A stretch of DNA of 56,385 nucleotides from Herbinix sp. (GCA_029239235.1 JAQZBD010000026.1:1-56385); one strand, 5' to 3'; shown: positions 7,795-15,897, counted from the first letter of the stretch. A program made the numbers and translations. The notes: generated from the sequence alone by a model not told the origin.

Positions 7795-9402
7795 TTAACG
7801 ATATAATTTACGATACTCTGTGGGTTTTAACCCAACCAATTTATAAAAGGTTTTGCTGAAATATTTTGCATCCACATAACCCACCTCTTCCGCAATCAAG
7901 TTGACCGGAAGATTTCCGTTTTTCAGCTTATCCTTAGCTGATTCTATCCTGCAGGAAATCAGATAATCGCTAAAATTAATTCCTATTTCCTTTTTAAATA
8001 CGGTACTAAAATACGCCGGACTTAATTCTATGGCTTCTGCAACCTCTTCCAACGTAATTTGACGCATATAATTTTCATTAATAAACTGCTTTGCCTTTCG
8101 AATCGGAAGCTGACTCGTATTTCGTTTGTCATCGATCACTCTTTCAAAATAGCGTTGATAGGTTTCTATGAAATTCCGAAGCAATAGCTCTTCTCTTATA
8201 TTACAATCCAGGATAAACTGCATCTGTTGTTCAAAATCATTGATGATGTTTTCTTGAATTTTATTTCGTTTCCAAATATCGATGGTAATTTCCTTCAGCT
8301 TCTCCATTAGTTCAAAGATTAGCACCGGCGAATAGTTTACCATCATATGAACATCATTCGCTATTTTATCAAAGTCACTGATAAAGGCCTGAATATCCAT
8401 AGCTTCCAGCTCATTTTCAAATTGCCGTTTAATACCTTCAGTAAATATATCTTCTACTTTAATCTGTCTATAATTAAGTTCTCTATAGTCGATAATACGG
8501 TTTGTCCCTTTTTTAATTCTGCATTTAATTGCAGCCACTGCCTCCCGTATCGTATCTTTTGTACCGGTGATGGAATTCTTCTCTACTCCAATACCAATCG
8601 TTACGTAAAAGCCATTGAACTTGTCCAGTTCAAGCCGGCAGAGCTTCAATATTTTATCAATCACCTGAAATACCTGTTCTCTATGCTCTGCTTTATAATT
8701 TACAACAGTTACCACACCGGTTTTAACGTAGGAATTAATATATTCCCACTCTCCCTCTTCCATGGCTTTCTCAATCAAATAATCAATTCCGTTTAGCAAG
8801 CTTTTTGTATCATAATTCGGAGCATTGGAATCTATCTTTGTTAAGAATGCAATAAAATATCCATTCTCAAACTCACAATGAAACTTCTCATCCAGCTCTG
8901 CTAATTCCCTGTCCTCACTAAAGTGATTGTGATGTATGATGGTACTTAAAAAATGCTTTCTAATTCGTTTCTTTCCTGAGCTTGCGATCTCCTCCAGCTC
9001 CTTCTTTTCATCATCAATGGCGCTGGCTTCTTTTCTATGTTGAAGGATTCGATCAATCGTTTCCTCTAATTCCTTTTTATCAATTGGTTTTAGTAAATAA
9101 TGCTTCACTCCCAAGTTTAATGCCGTGTGTGCATATTCAAAATTTTTGTAGCCACTCATGATTACAAAATCAGCATCCAGCCCCATATCCTTGCCTTTTT
9201 GAACTAATTGAAGACCATCATAACCAGGCATTCTGATATCTGAAATAATAATGTCCGGACGCTGCTCCTCCATCATTTTCAAGACCTCCAGACCATTATG
9301 AGCCATTCCAATGACCTCGAGTCCTTTCGCTTCCCAATGAATCAATTTGCAAATCATCAGGCAGATTATCTGCTCATCATCAGCAATCAATACTTTTAAC
9401 AT
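7795..9402 (-). CDS. YesN-family response regulator (receiver + AraC DNA-binding domain)
   Basis: 535 residues from the ATG at 9402, which has GGAGG seven bases upstream; a start 23 codons earlier has no ribosome site and precedes the receiver domain. Receiver: MLKVLIADDEQ, phospho-acceptor D55 in ISDIRMPG, and LLKPID. The middle region (about 150-420) is the large insert usual for YesN. The C-terminal AraC domain contains LEEVAEAIELSPAYFSTVFKKE and VGYVDAKYFSKTFYKLVGLKPTEYR. It partners the kinase at 6746-7780 and is the best candidate to bind the matching blocks at 5003-5025 and 10891-10913. Confidence 0.95.
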   Translation of the reverse strand: MLKVLIADDEQIICLMICKLIHWEAKGLEVIGMAHNGLEVLKMMEEQRPDIIISDIRMPGYDGLQLVQKGKDMGLDADFVIMSGYKNFEYAHTALNLGVKHYLLKPIDKKELEETIDRILQHRKEASAIDDEKKELEEIASSGKKRIRKHFLSTIIHHNHFSEDRELAELDEKFHCEFENGYFIAFLTKIDSNAPNYDTKSLLNGIDYLIEKAMEEGEWEYINSYVKTGVVTVVNYKAEHREQVFQVIDKILKLCRLELDKFNGFYVTIGIGVEKNSITGTKDTIREAVAAIKCRIKKGTNRIIDYRELNYRQIKVEDIFTEGIKRQFENELEAMDIQAFISDFDKIANDVHMMVNYSPVLIFELMEKLKEITIDIWKRNKIQENIINDFEQQMQFILDCNIREELLLRNFIETYQRYFERVIDDKRNTSQLPIRKAKQFINENYMRQITLEEVAEAIELSPAYFSTVFKKEIGINFSDYLISCRIESAKDKLKNGNLPVNLIAEEVGYVDAKYFSKTFYKLVGLKPTEYRKLYR

Positions 9403-9748
9403 GTTATACCTCCACACTCCATCTACTACCCACTCATTATACCAGGCACGCGAACTCTCATAATATGGCACATCGTGCCCGGACGTGCACTTACTGTGTT
9501 CGGCACCATTGTCTGCAAACAGACAAGTATAAGATCTATGGATATTATACCATATGCCAACTACTTAAAAAAGACAAGGAAAGAAAGCATTAACCCATTT
9601 TATCGTAAATAGGACGCTCGTATAACCCTTTAGCTATTGTATACATAATTACATAAATCTATTTTAATTGGAAAGGAGCGCTGCCGCAGGGCTTATACCA
9701 GCCTGGTGGCAACGCTTCTTTCTATACATATACTTTGATGTCTAGTTC
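9403..9748. other. 346-bp intergenic region with two hairpins between binding-protein and regulator genes
   Basis: Closest to the regulator gene is a perfect 7-bp hairpin, TTGTCTG-CAAA-CAGACAA (9509-9526). Nearer the lipoprotein gene is a longer GC-rich hairpin (9676-9717). I see no open reading frame with a ribosome site. It probably lets the lipoprotein mRNA be much more abundant than the downstream regulator mRNA. Confidence 0.5.
9676..9717 (-). terminator. GC-rich stem-loop after the sugar-binding lipoprotein gene (partial terminator)
   Basis: On the minus strand AGCGTTGCC pairs with GGCAGCGCT around an inner AGG/CCT helix, followed by CCTTTCC and an AT-rich stretch rather than a clean U-tract. 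Its place 32 bp after the stop of the lipoprotein gene suggests partial termination or mRNA protection. Confidence 0.55.
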
Positions 9749-10813
9749 TTATTCTCTCTCTGCTAATGTTTCTGGTGTAATAACAAATGCTTTACCATTC
9801 ACACGCTCGATTGGAGTCTGACCAGTGATTAATGGAGTGATACCAGTCATAAAATCACCTATTGTATCATCGAAAGTACCCATGGAGATTGTTCCTCTTA
9901 ATACACTTTCGTTTGTCTCAGATGCCTTGATCTTAGCAACGATTTCTTCTGTCTCATCGATACAGAAAATACCGAATTTGCTCTTATCCTGAATTGGAGA
10001 GGAAGATGAGCTTATGTAGGATTCAACGCCAACTGCACAAGTACCGTTTACTGCAACAACAACATCAATATCAGGTGTTGAAAGCATGGTGTTCTCAATC
10101 AGAGTACGTGCTGCGTCTGTATTATCCTGATCCTCTACTTCGGCAGTGATTAAATTAACCTTTTTGTTGTCTGCAATCTTCTTTAAGCCTTCACTACGTG
10201 TTACAGATTCAGGAACTGTTGAAGATGTGATAACGAGTACATTAACTTCTCCATCACCTGCATCAGCAAAGGTCTTGTCAATCCATTCGCTTGTCATAGT
10301 TACGCACTGCGCAGCCATGGACTCTTCTGTTGCTGAGATAACACTTGTTGTTGCGCCAGGGATTTCATAAGCAAATGCTAATACAGGAATTCCTGCATCC
10401 ATTGCTGATTTACAAGCACTTGCAACACCGTCTCCATTAACTGCCCAAACAACAATAACATCAACACCCATAGTTGTATAGTTTTCGATTTGTGTTAACT
10501 GAGTTGTTACATCGTTTTCTGCGGAGTCAACCTGAACCTTACAGCCCTGTGCTTCTAAGGTTCCCTGAAGTGCCTGGCTAAGAGCTAACATAAAGTCATT
10601 ACCAACACTTGGCATTGTAATACCAACGGATTTACCCTCTGCTGATCCCTCGGTCGCATCGGTAACTGCCTCAGTAATTTGATCCGCTGCTTCTGTAACT
10701 GCAGCAGAATCCCCATTATTGGTAGCAGACTCTTCTGCTTTTTGTGTACTACACCCTGTAAGCATTGCGAATGACACTGCAATAACTAAAATAATACTAA
10801 AAATCTTTTTCAT
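9749..10813 (-). CDS. Sugar-binding lipoprotein of a CUT2 ABC transporter (RbsB-like, Peripla_BP_4)
   Basis: 354 residues. It has a lipoprotein signal (MKKIFSIILVIAVSFAMLTGC, lipobox LTGC), then an acidic, Ala/Thr-rich linker (about 25-60), then the periplasmic-binding-protein fold beginning GKSVGITMPSVGNDFMLAL. ENYTTMGVDVIVVWAVNGDG and the later VVAVNGTCAVGVES are typical of the family's two lobes. AGGGAG precedes the ATG. It should deliver substrate to the permease and ATPase at 2432-4890. The promoter at 10850-10913 carries the same operator block as the ATPase promoter. Ligand unknown. Confidence 0.92.
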   Translation of the reverse strand: MKKIFSIILVIAVSFAMLTGCSTQKAEESATNNGDSAAVTEAADQITEAVTDATEGSAEGKSVGITMPSVGNDFMLALSQALQGTLEAQGCKVQVDSAENDVTTQLTQIENYTTMGVDVIVVWAVNGDGVASACKSAMDAGIPVLAFAYEIPGATTSVISATEESMAAQCVTMTSEWIDKTFADAGDGEVNVLVITSSTVPESVTRSEGLKKIADNKKVNLITAEVEDQDNTDAARTLIENTMLSTPDIDVVVAVNGTCAVGVESYISSSSSPIQDKSKFGIFCIDETEEIVAKIKASETNESVLRGTISMGTFDDTIGDFMTGITPLITGQTPIERVNGKAFVITPETLAERE

Positions 10814-10849
10814 AAATATTCTCCCTTCGGTATATTTGATGAATTAACT

Positions 10850-10913
10850 ATAATAAAAAATCCCTAACTCATCAATGAGAGTACTTTTTTAAAAAGTGGA
10901 TTATTTTTCGATT
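10850..10913 (-). promoter_or_regulatory. Regulated promoter upstream of the sugar-binding lipoprotein, with operator block A
   Basis: The -10 TATTAT (10850-10855) has the 23-bp block (10891-10913) 35 bp upstream, exactly as at 4962-5025. The two blocks differ at 2 of 23 positions, and a further TACTCNCATTGNTG is shared between block and -10. A small CTCAT/ATGAG inverted repeat lies within the promoter. Confidence 0.65.
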
Positions 10914-10944
10914 CCGGAAAGCTTACTGACGATCATTCTAGATT

Positions 10945-11772
10945 CTAATAATAAGGCCATTGACTAAATCTTTTTTCTCCGCTTCGATCCGGCTTATCTA
11001 TGGTAACTTCACCGGTTGCAGCCCACTGTACACCGCGAACGAGCGTGGTCAGATAGTTGATCCTTCGATAGGTATCGATATCATGTCCTAAGGAGCAGGC
11101 AAATATTCTTCCAGCACCATAGGTATTTGTCCATACCACCGGCTGCATTGTATTCACTCCGCGCATATTCTCCAGTTTTCCCTCCGGAACCAGTACCGGA
11201 TGATGAGGTGATGGGAATCCGGCTCTTTGATACACCTCAATATCATCATATACAGCTGCCAGTACCTGAGCCTTTGTGCCAGGATAGTATTCTACTCCTG
11301 CAAAGAAATCATCTCCAACCACCATATAGTCGGATAGTCCCTTCATAATAGGAGAGTCCGGCAATTCTATCTTAACATTCACATCATCACAGGGATTCTT
11401 TCTGCTCTGAGGGGTCGTTAAATAAATTCCCCACATCTCTTTGTATCTATCCGGCATATCCTCCTCCAACCAAACAGAGGAGTGATGGATAAAGAGTCCC
11501 TTGCCTGCTTTCACTGCTTCAAAAAAGACGTCCTCAGCTCCTGTATCCCATCTTTTATACTGTGACGTAGGAAGTGTCTTTCCATCATAGTTCAGGAATA
11601 GCAGGTCATAATCTTCCACCGTTCTCTTTGTGGCACCGTTAAACTCCTCAATTACTTTGACTGAAAAACGTCCTGTTGCTTCTAGCATAGTCCGAATATA
11701 TTCATTCATCTTCGGATAGTTATGTTCAGAAGTTAGTTGCCCCGATATCAATAATACTTTTAGCTTATCCAT
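10945..11772 (-). CDS. ThuA-like protein (trehalose-utilisation family, class I glutamine amidotransferase fold)
   Basis: 275 residues with the ThuA pattern: N-terminal KVLLISGQLTSEHNYPK, then YDLLFLNYDG, KAGKGLFIHHSS, then a C-terminal ACSLGHDIDTYRRINYLTTLVRGVQWAATGE. GGGAGG precedes the ATG. In rhizobia thuA is paired with thuB, a Gfo/Idh oxidoreductase that makes 3-keto-disaccharides, so its presence here supports a keto-glycoside pathway. The biochemical reaction of the family is not firmly established. The 121-bp gap upstream holds an AATTG-CGAAA-CAATT inverted repeat at 11803-11817 that could be an operator. Confidence 0.82.
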   Translation of the reverse strand: MDKLKVLLISGQLTSEHNYPKMNEYIRTMLEATGRFSVKVIEEFNGATKRTVEDYDLLFLNYDGKTLPTSQYKRWDTGAEDVFFEAVKAGKGLFIHHSSVWLEEDMPDRYKEMWGIYLTTPQSRKNPCDDVNVKIELPDSPIMKGLSDYMVVGDDFFAGVEYYPGTKAQVLAAVYDDIEVYQRAGFPSPHHPVLVPEGKLENMRGVNTMQPVVWTNTYGAGRIFACSLGHDIDTYRRINYLTTLVRGVQWAATGEVTIDKPDRSGEKRFSQWPYY

Positions 11773-11894
11773 AATTACCTCCCATTGTATTTATACACAG
11801 GTAATTGCGAAACAATTTGGCTTGTACACATAAGGAAACAATCTTTATAAGCTTCGCAGCTCCTATGATTTACCTTGTGAAGATACTCTTATTT

Positions 11895-12854
11895 CTATTT
11901 ATGACCCACATTAATGTACTTTTCTTTCAGATCCTTTAATCCTTCAACTTTTTTCTGTGTTCTGGCGCCATCCTTTATTTCATCAGAATGCTCCTGCTTG
12001 CCAGCGTCGTATAATCTGGAGCGTTTAATCTGATTCTCCGGGAACGTAACCTCAATCTTACCCTCCACAATACTAAGCTCACCTTCAATACCACAGATCG
12101 GACATTCCACCTTATTTTTATCATGCATAATAGTAAGCAGATCCATATGACATACCGGACAGGTTCCATCCTCCTCTCCACGCCACTTGGTTCTTTCCTC
12201 ATCAGTATCCGCAGCCAGGGCTTCAACGATATTCTTACCCAGTACCTTCATACGTTCCAGCACCTCAGGTCTTCCAAGAACATGCTCTACGTTCATAGCT
12301 CCATGATATTGGTATTTATCAACCACATCAATGCCCATTGGTAGTGTAAATTCGTACATATTTGGCATTGCAAGGGAAAGCCAATTTTCAGTCCGTGCCC
12401 CTCCAACTGTAACAAATGCGCCTACACGCTTCTTAAGACTTCTTGCATCCGGGAAGGTTGCCGGATCTTTTCCTTCTGCAATACCTGCATCGATTAAAGG
12501 CTTTCTAAAGGTAATATCATGGGAAGGTCCGATTCGATCACAAACCACCTTAAAATTACCTGTTGGTGCCAACACATAGGTTGGAGATCCAACAATCACT
12601 GCATCTGCAGACAGGAGTGCTTCATCGAGAATTGGGAAATCATCCTTATGAATGCAATCCCCTTTTCCTCTGCCGCTAACCATACCTCCAACACAGGCAC
12701 AGCAGCCGGTGCAGATATGTATGTTTAAATCATCACAACGTATAAACTGAATTTCTAATCCTGCCTTTTCACATTCCAATAATGCTTCCTTTAGCATTAC
12801 CTCAGTATTAGACATCTTTCTACCAAAGGATAACGCAACTACTTTTTTAACCAT
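11895..12854 (-). CDS. NADPH-dependent FMN reductase / iron-sulfur flavoprotein-like protein with C-terminal zinc ribbon
   Basis: 319 residues from the ATG at 12854. The N-terminus MVKKVVALSFGRKMSNTEVM is the FMN-binding strand-loop of flavodoxin-fold reductases. ICTGCCACVG supplies the CxxCxxC part of the compact Cys motif seen in iron-sulfur flavoproteins, with a fourth Cys in GKGDC. VGSPTYVLAPTGNFK is the usual second FMN loop. CPVCHMDL...VECPICG near the C-terminus is a four-Cys zinc-ribbon-like addition. A start 28 codons earlier lies inside a palindrome and was rejected. It probably shuttles electrons for the neighbouring glycoside-oxidising enzymes or re-oxidises their cofactor (inference). 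Confidence 0.8.
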   Translation of the reverse strand: MVKKVVALSFGRKMSNTEVMLKEALLECEKAGLEIQFIRCDDLNIHICTGCCACVGGMVSGRGKGDCIHKDDFPILDEALLSADAVIVGSPTYVLAPTGNFKVVCDRIGPSHDITFRKPLIDAGIAEGKDPATFPDARSLKKRVGAFVTVGGARTENWLSLAMPNMYEFTLPMGIDVVDKYQYHGAMNVEHVLGRPEVLERMKVLGKNIVEALAADTDEERTKWRGEEDGTCPVCHMDLLTIMHDKNKVECPICGIEGELSIVEGKIEVTFPENQIKRSRLYDAGKQEHSDEIKDGARTQKKVEGLKDLKEKYINVGHK

Positions 12855-12900
12855 ATTAACACACCCGTGCCTTTCAATTATTTGATGACCTATTCTTAAT

Positions 12901-12935
12901 ACAACAAATTTCACACTTCGTGTTAAATTTGTTGT
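12901..12935. promoter_or_regulatory. 35-bp palindrome upstream of the flavoprotein gene
   Basis: ACAACAAATTT and ACAC on the left mirror GTGT and AAATTTGTTGT on the right around TTC, with a single mismatch. It lies 46 bp before the flavoprotein start, in its leader. It may be an operator or a leader hairpin. Confidence 0.5.
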
Positions 12936-13006
12936 CATGAATTGAACATGCCTGAATAGAAAAATTGAAATGATATATTTTCAACCTAACCTCCTACATG
13001 CTTAAA

Positions 13007-13034
13007 GCTTGTGCTAGGATTTCCCCGCACAAGC
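13007..13034 (-). terminator. Intercistronic stem-loop after the TIM-barrel alpha subunit gene
   Basis: GCTTGTGC pairs with GCACAAGC around a 12-nt loop, followed on the minus strand by TTTAAG. The stem is short and the U-tract weak, so partial termination is more likely than full. Confidence 0.45.
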
Positions 13035-13070
13035 CAACCCCTTGAACCACTTTTGCTTCAAGTATTATAT

Positions 13071-14123
13071 TTATTCTTCAATTGCTCTTCTTAATGCTTC
13101 CTGATGTCTGCGAACCTGTTCCACACTATCTACATCAAAGGCATCGTTTAACATACGGTTACCTTCAAATTCAGTGCTTAGATAACCATGATACCCTGCT
13201 TTCTTATATGCATCAACTACTTCTTTGATTGGAATAGAAGTTTCAACATAAGCTTCATTTGTGTAATAGCATTTTGCATGAGTATGATAGATATACTGGA
13301 TATTATCAATGATATCCTGAGGGTCACACCAGGTATAGTCAAAGGTAGAGAAAGCATAATCCAGTGCCTTCTTATCACCGCCTAATTTATTTACCTTCTC
13401 CATCAGCTGCGGAAGACCATTTGCCTCCATATATGCATGATGAGCACGACCTAAATTTGTGTCATATTTAATCTTGGTGAAGCCTTTGGTCACACGATTT
13501 TCAAATGCCTCATCAACGGCTTTGATGCAATCCATACTGATTCCTTTTCTGATTGCCTGCTCTCTAAGAGGTGATGGAATGGATTTGCAAAAGATACCAA
13601 AGTCAGGCATAAAACCGAAGTTCTTGGTATTCGTCTTATGGATCAATTCCATATAGCCATCCGCCCAGCCGGAATTTAGGGAGAATGGGGAGTGAACTTC
13701 AATACAAATCTTGATATCATTAGCCTCTGCACATGGAATACTGCCCTTAATAACATCCATTGGTGTAGATACCAGAGTACGTAGAGTCTTAAATCCCAGC
13801 TCATGAGCCATCTTAATGTCTCGCTCCATCATCTGAATCTGTTCCTTTAAGGTGCAAGTACGATTTTTGTAAATATGATTTTCTAAAAATGCATCGTAAC
13901 AGGTCGGTTCGGTGCCATACTTCTCCATCCATCCGAACCACTTCTCTTTAAATTCGGGCGTAATTACTGGAAAATCCTCCATCATCTGTTCCGTTAATAA
14001 TTCAATGCCCGTTGCACCAGTCTTAGCAACTTCTCTGATACAATCCTCTAAGGATAATTTTCCGAGATAATATTCTTCCTGGTAGCTGTACAGGGAAACA
14101 CTTCTTTTTATATTATAAGCCAT
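13071..14123 (-). CDS. C-glycoside deglycosidase alpha-type subunit (sugar isomerase/epimerase-like TIM barrel)
   Basis: 350 residues. The barrel carries the expected metal/catalytic positions: E142 and H144 in CIEVHSPF, D174 in FMPDFGIF, H280 and H282 in HTHAKCY, and E318 in LSTEFEG. AGGAGGG precedes the ATG. It begins 11 bp after the beta-type subunit gene. That alpha (TIM barrel) plus small beta arrangement, next to a Gfo/Idh oxidoreductase, is what is known for C-glycoside deglycosidases (DfgA/DfgB of Eubacterium cellulosolvens; DgpC/DgpB with oxidoreductase DgpA in the puerarin-degrading strain PUE). The expected role is C-C bond cleavage of a 3-oxo-C-glucoside; a related O-glycoside eliminase is the main alternative. 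Confidence 0.78.
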   Translation of the reverse strand: MAYNIKRSVSLYSYQEEYYLGKLSLEDCIREVAKTGATGIELLTEQMMEDFPVITPEFKEKWFGWMEKYGTEPTCYDAFLENHIYKNRTCTLKEQIQMMERDIKMAHELGFKTLRTLVSTPMDVIKGSIPCAEANDIKICIEVHSPFSLNSGWADGYMELIHKTNTKNFGFMPDFGIFCKSIPSPLREQAIRKGISMDCIKAVDEAFENRVTKGFTKIKYDTNLGRAHHAYMEANGLPQLMEKVNKLGGDKKALDYAFSTFDYTWCDPQDIIDNIQYIYHTHAKCYYTNEAYVETSIPIKEVVDAYKKAGYHGYLSTEFEGNRMLNDAFDVDSVEQVRRHQEALRRAIEE

Positions 14124-14134
14124 CTCTAACCCTC

Positions 14135-14521
14135 CTAAATCTCAAAATCATATTCGCCTGAGTGTACTAAAATAACAGGCATATATGATGGTGCAATCGT
14201 CTGCGTTGATGTAATATGGTGCTTACCCTTTGCAAGTCCGCCATCCTTTAGTACAGTAATGGTTGCAAATTGTCCAAACTTCCAGCGGTAAGAAATAACC
14301 GTCTCCATCTCATCCAAGGTAAAGGTATCCCCTTCTAACGTAAAGCGGATATCCTCTCTCTTAAATTCTTCTCCATCCACGCAAACCTCAATATTGCGGA
14401 TAATGGAAAGAGTAACTCCTCTATAATACTGGATTCTTGTATCAAACTGAAAGCCGATCACTTTTCCTTCTGCTTCCACATTTTTGAAACCATCCGGTTT
14501 GTACATATGTCTTGGATACAT
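14135..14521 (-). CDS. C-glycoside deglycosidase beta-type subunit (DUF6379-like)
   Basis: 128 residues from the ATG at 14521 (MYPRHMYKPDGFKN), with AAAAGGAG eight bases upstream. A GTG at 14530 would overlap the ribosome site and is unlikely. All-beta, no signal peptide, with the family's early FQFDTRIQYYRGVTLS stretch and late HHITSTQTIAPSYMP. This small beta-sandwich protein is the partner subunit that completes the active site of alpha subunits such as the product of 13071-14123. The 11-bp gap between them supports a stable complex. Family assignment is from memory of the pattern, not a search. Confidence 0.75.
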   Translation of the reverse strand: MYPRHMYKPDGFKNVEAEGKVIGFQFDTRIQYYRGVTLSIIRNIEVCVDGEEFKREDIRFTLEGDTFTLDEMETVISYRWKFGQFATITVLKDGGLAKGKHHITSTQTIAPSYMPVILVHSGEYDFEI

Positions 14522-14581
14522 TATTTTCACTCCTTTTTATTATGTTTTCATATGGTTCGAGATTTCAAATCTTTTTAGCCT

Positions 14582-14715
14582 ACAGCGATGAATATGCGTG
14601 TAAATATGTTTAGATGGCGCAGACCGGCATATAATGATTGCCTGCACTTTGGCAATCATTATATGGTAAGGCAAGTCCAGATGAATATATTTACATGCAT
14701 ATTCATCTCAATACC
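14582..14715 (+). ncRNA. Structured palindromic element, copy 3 of 3 (diverged; candidate RNA)
   Basis: Arms 14587-14607 and 14687-14707 pair over 21 bp with one G-U in plus sense, then continue inward through more G-U pairs to ATGG/CCAG. The inner hairpin (CATATAATGATTGCC with GGCAATCATTATATG) is 15 bp, different from copies 1 and 2 below the GATTGC top, yet fully paired. GGCGCAGACCGG, TGCACTT and TAAGGCAAG are kept. It lies between the beta subunit and oxidoreductase genes. Confidence 0.6.
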
Positions 14716-14802
14716 TATATCTAAGTCTTTATACTCGAATCTCATTTCATCCAAACGCTTCAAGAAGGGGCAATGCCCCTTCTTAAAATATGATAAATAT
14801 AA

Positions 14803-15897
14803 TTAGAATTTGATTTCTTTATTACCTGCTGCCGCTTTATAAATTTGATCCAGAACCTTAGTTACTGCAAAGGCTTCCTCTGGCTTAACAAGTGGCTCCG
14901 TATCGTTAATAATTGCTTCTAACCATTGTTTTGCTTCTACAACGCCTTCCGCAGAAGCACCGCCTTCAAAGTATGCGATATCTCCAACCTTGGAGATGGT
15001 TTCTTCCATTAACAGACCATTCTTAGCTTTGTTATAGATCAGTTCATTCTTTTGATAGCTCATACCGGATTTAATCTCAGCACCGGATTTTGTTCCGCAT
15101 AAGGTGGTGCAGGCTTCTCTGGATTCTACAACATTCAATGCCCATGCTGCTTCCAATACGATGGTTGCACCATTCTTCATCTTAATGAAACCGATAGCAG
15201 AATCCTCTACCTCAAAGGTAGCCGGATCCCAAGGTCCAAAGAGATTTCCTTCAAAATTCTCACGCATTTTCTCAAATACAGAACCGGATACGGAATCAAT
15301 CTCATAATTTCCCATACACCATAAGGTAATATCAAGAGCATGTGTACCGATATCGATCAGTGGTCCGCCGCCTTGAAGTGCCTTATTCGGGAATACACCC
15401 CAAGTAGGAACTGCACGTCTTCTTACTGCGTGAGCCTTAGCGTAGTAAATATCTCCAAGCTCTCCATCCTGGCAGGATTTATGTAACGCTTGCACCTCCG
15501 GTCTGAAACGATTCTGATAACCGATGGTGAATTTCTTACCGGATTTTTTCCAAGCATCAATCATCTTCTGGGCATCTTCAGTGGTGTGAGCCATAGGCTT
15601 TTCGCAAAGTACATGCTTGCCTGCTTCAAAGGCAGCAACAGCAATCGGCGCATGTGCCACGTTTGGAGTAAGGATATGTACCACTTCTACCTCAGTATTT
15701 GCTAACAACTCTTTATAATCAGTATAAATCTTCGCATCTGCTGCACCGAATTCTTTAGCTGCTTTTACAGCACGCTCTTCTACGATATCACAAAATGCTA
15801 CGATTTCATTTAATTCAGAATTCTTCTTAAGTGCTGGAAAATGCTTATTATTTGCGATACCACCACAACCGATGATACCAATCTTCACTTTCTTCAT
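14803..15897 (-). CDS. Gfo/Idh/MocA-family oxidoreductase, candidate glycoside 3-oxidase (DgpA-type)
   Basis: 364 residues. Rossmann motif GIIGCGGIANN (residues 7-17), CEKPMAHT with K100, and IDIGTHALD with D182 and H186. GGAGG precedes the ATG. It is upstream of the beta and alpha C-deglycosidase-type subunits (gap 273 bp, holding palindromic element copy 3). In known C-deglycosylation systems such an oxidoreductase makes the 3-oxo-glycoside that the alpha/beta complex cleaves. A TATACT -10 lies upstream without a good -35. It resembles the 694-1752 oxidoreductase only at family level, so the two probably act on different substrates or steps. Confidence 0.85.
   Translation of the reverse strand: MKKVKIGIIGCGGIANNKHFPALKKNSELNEIVAFCDIVEERAVKAAKEFGAADAKIYTDYKELLANTEVEVVHILTPNVAHAPIAVAAFEAGKHVLCEKPMAHTTEDAQKMIDAWKKSGKKFTIGYQNRFRPEVQALHKSCQDGELGDIYYAKAHAVRRRAVPTWGVFPNKALQGGGPLIDIGTHALDITLWCMGNYEIDSVSGSVFEKMRENFEGNLFGPWDPATFEVEDSAIGFIKMKNGATIVLEAAWALNVVESREACTTLCGTKSGAEIKSGMSYQKNELIYNKAKNGLLMEETISKVGDIAYFEGGASAEGVVEAKQWLEAIINDTEPLVKPEEAFAVTKVLDQIYKAAAGNKEIKF

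Noticed and set aside
9403-9471. Upstream start (9471) for the response regulator
   Set aside because: No ribosome site; the ATG at 9402 has GGAGG and begins the receiver domain.
12855-12938. Upstream start (12938) for the flavoprotein
   Set aside because: Its codons lie in the 12901-12935 palindrome, and the conserved FMN-fold start is at 12854.
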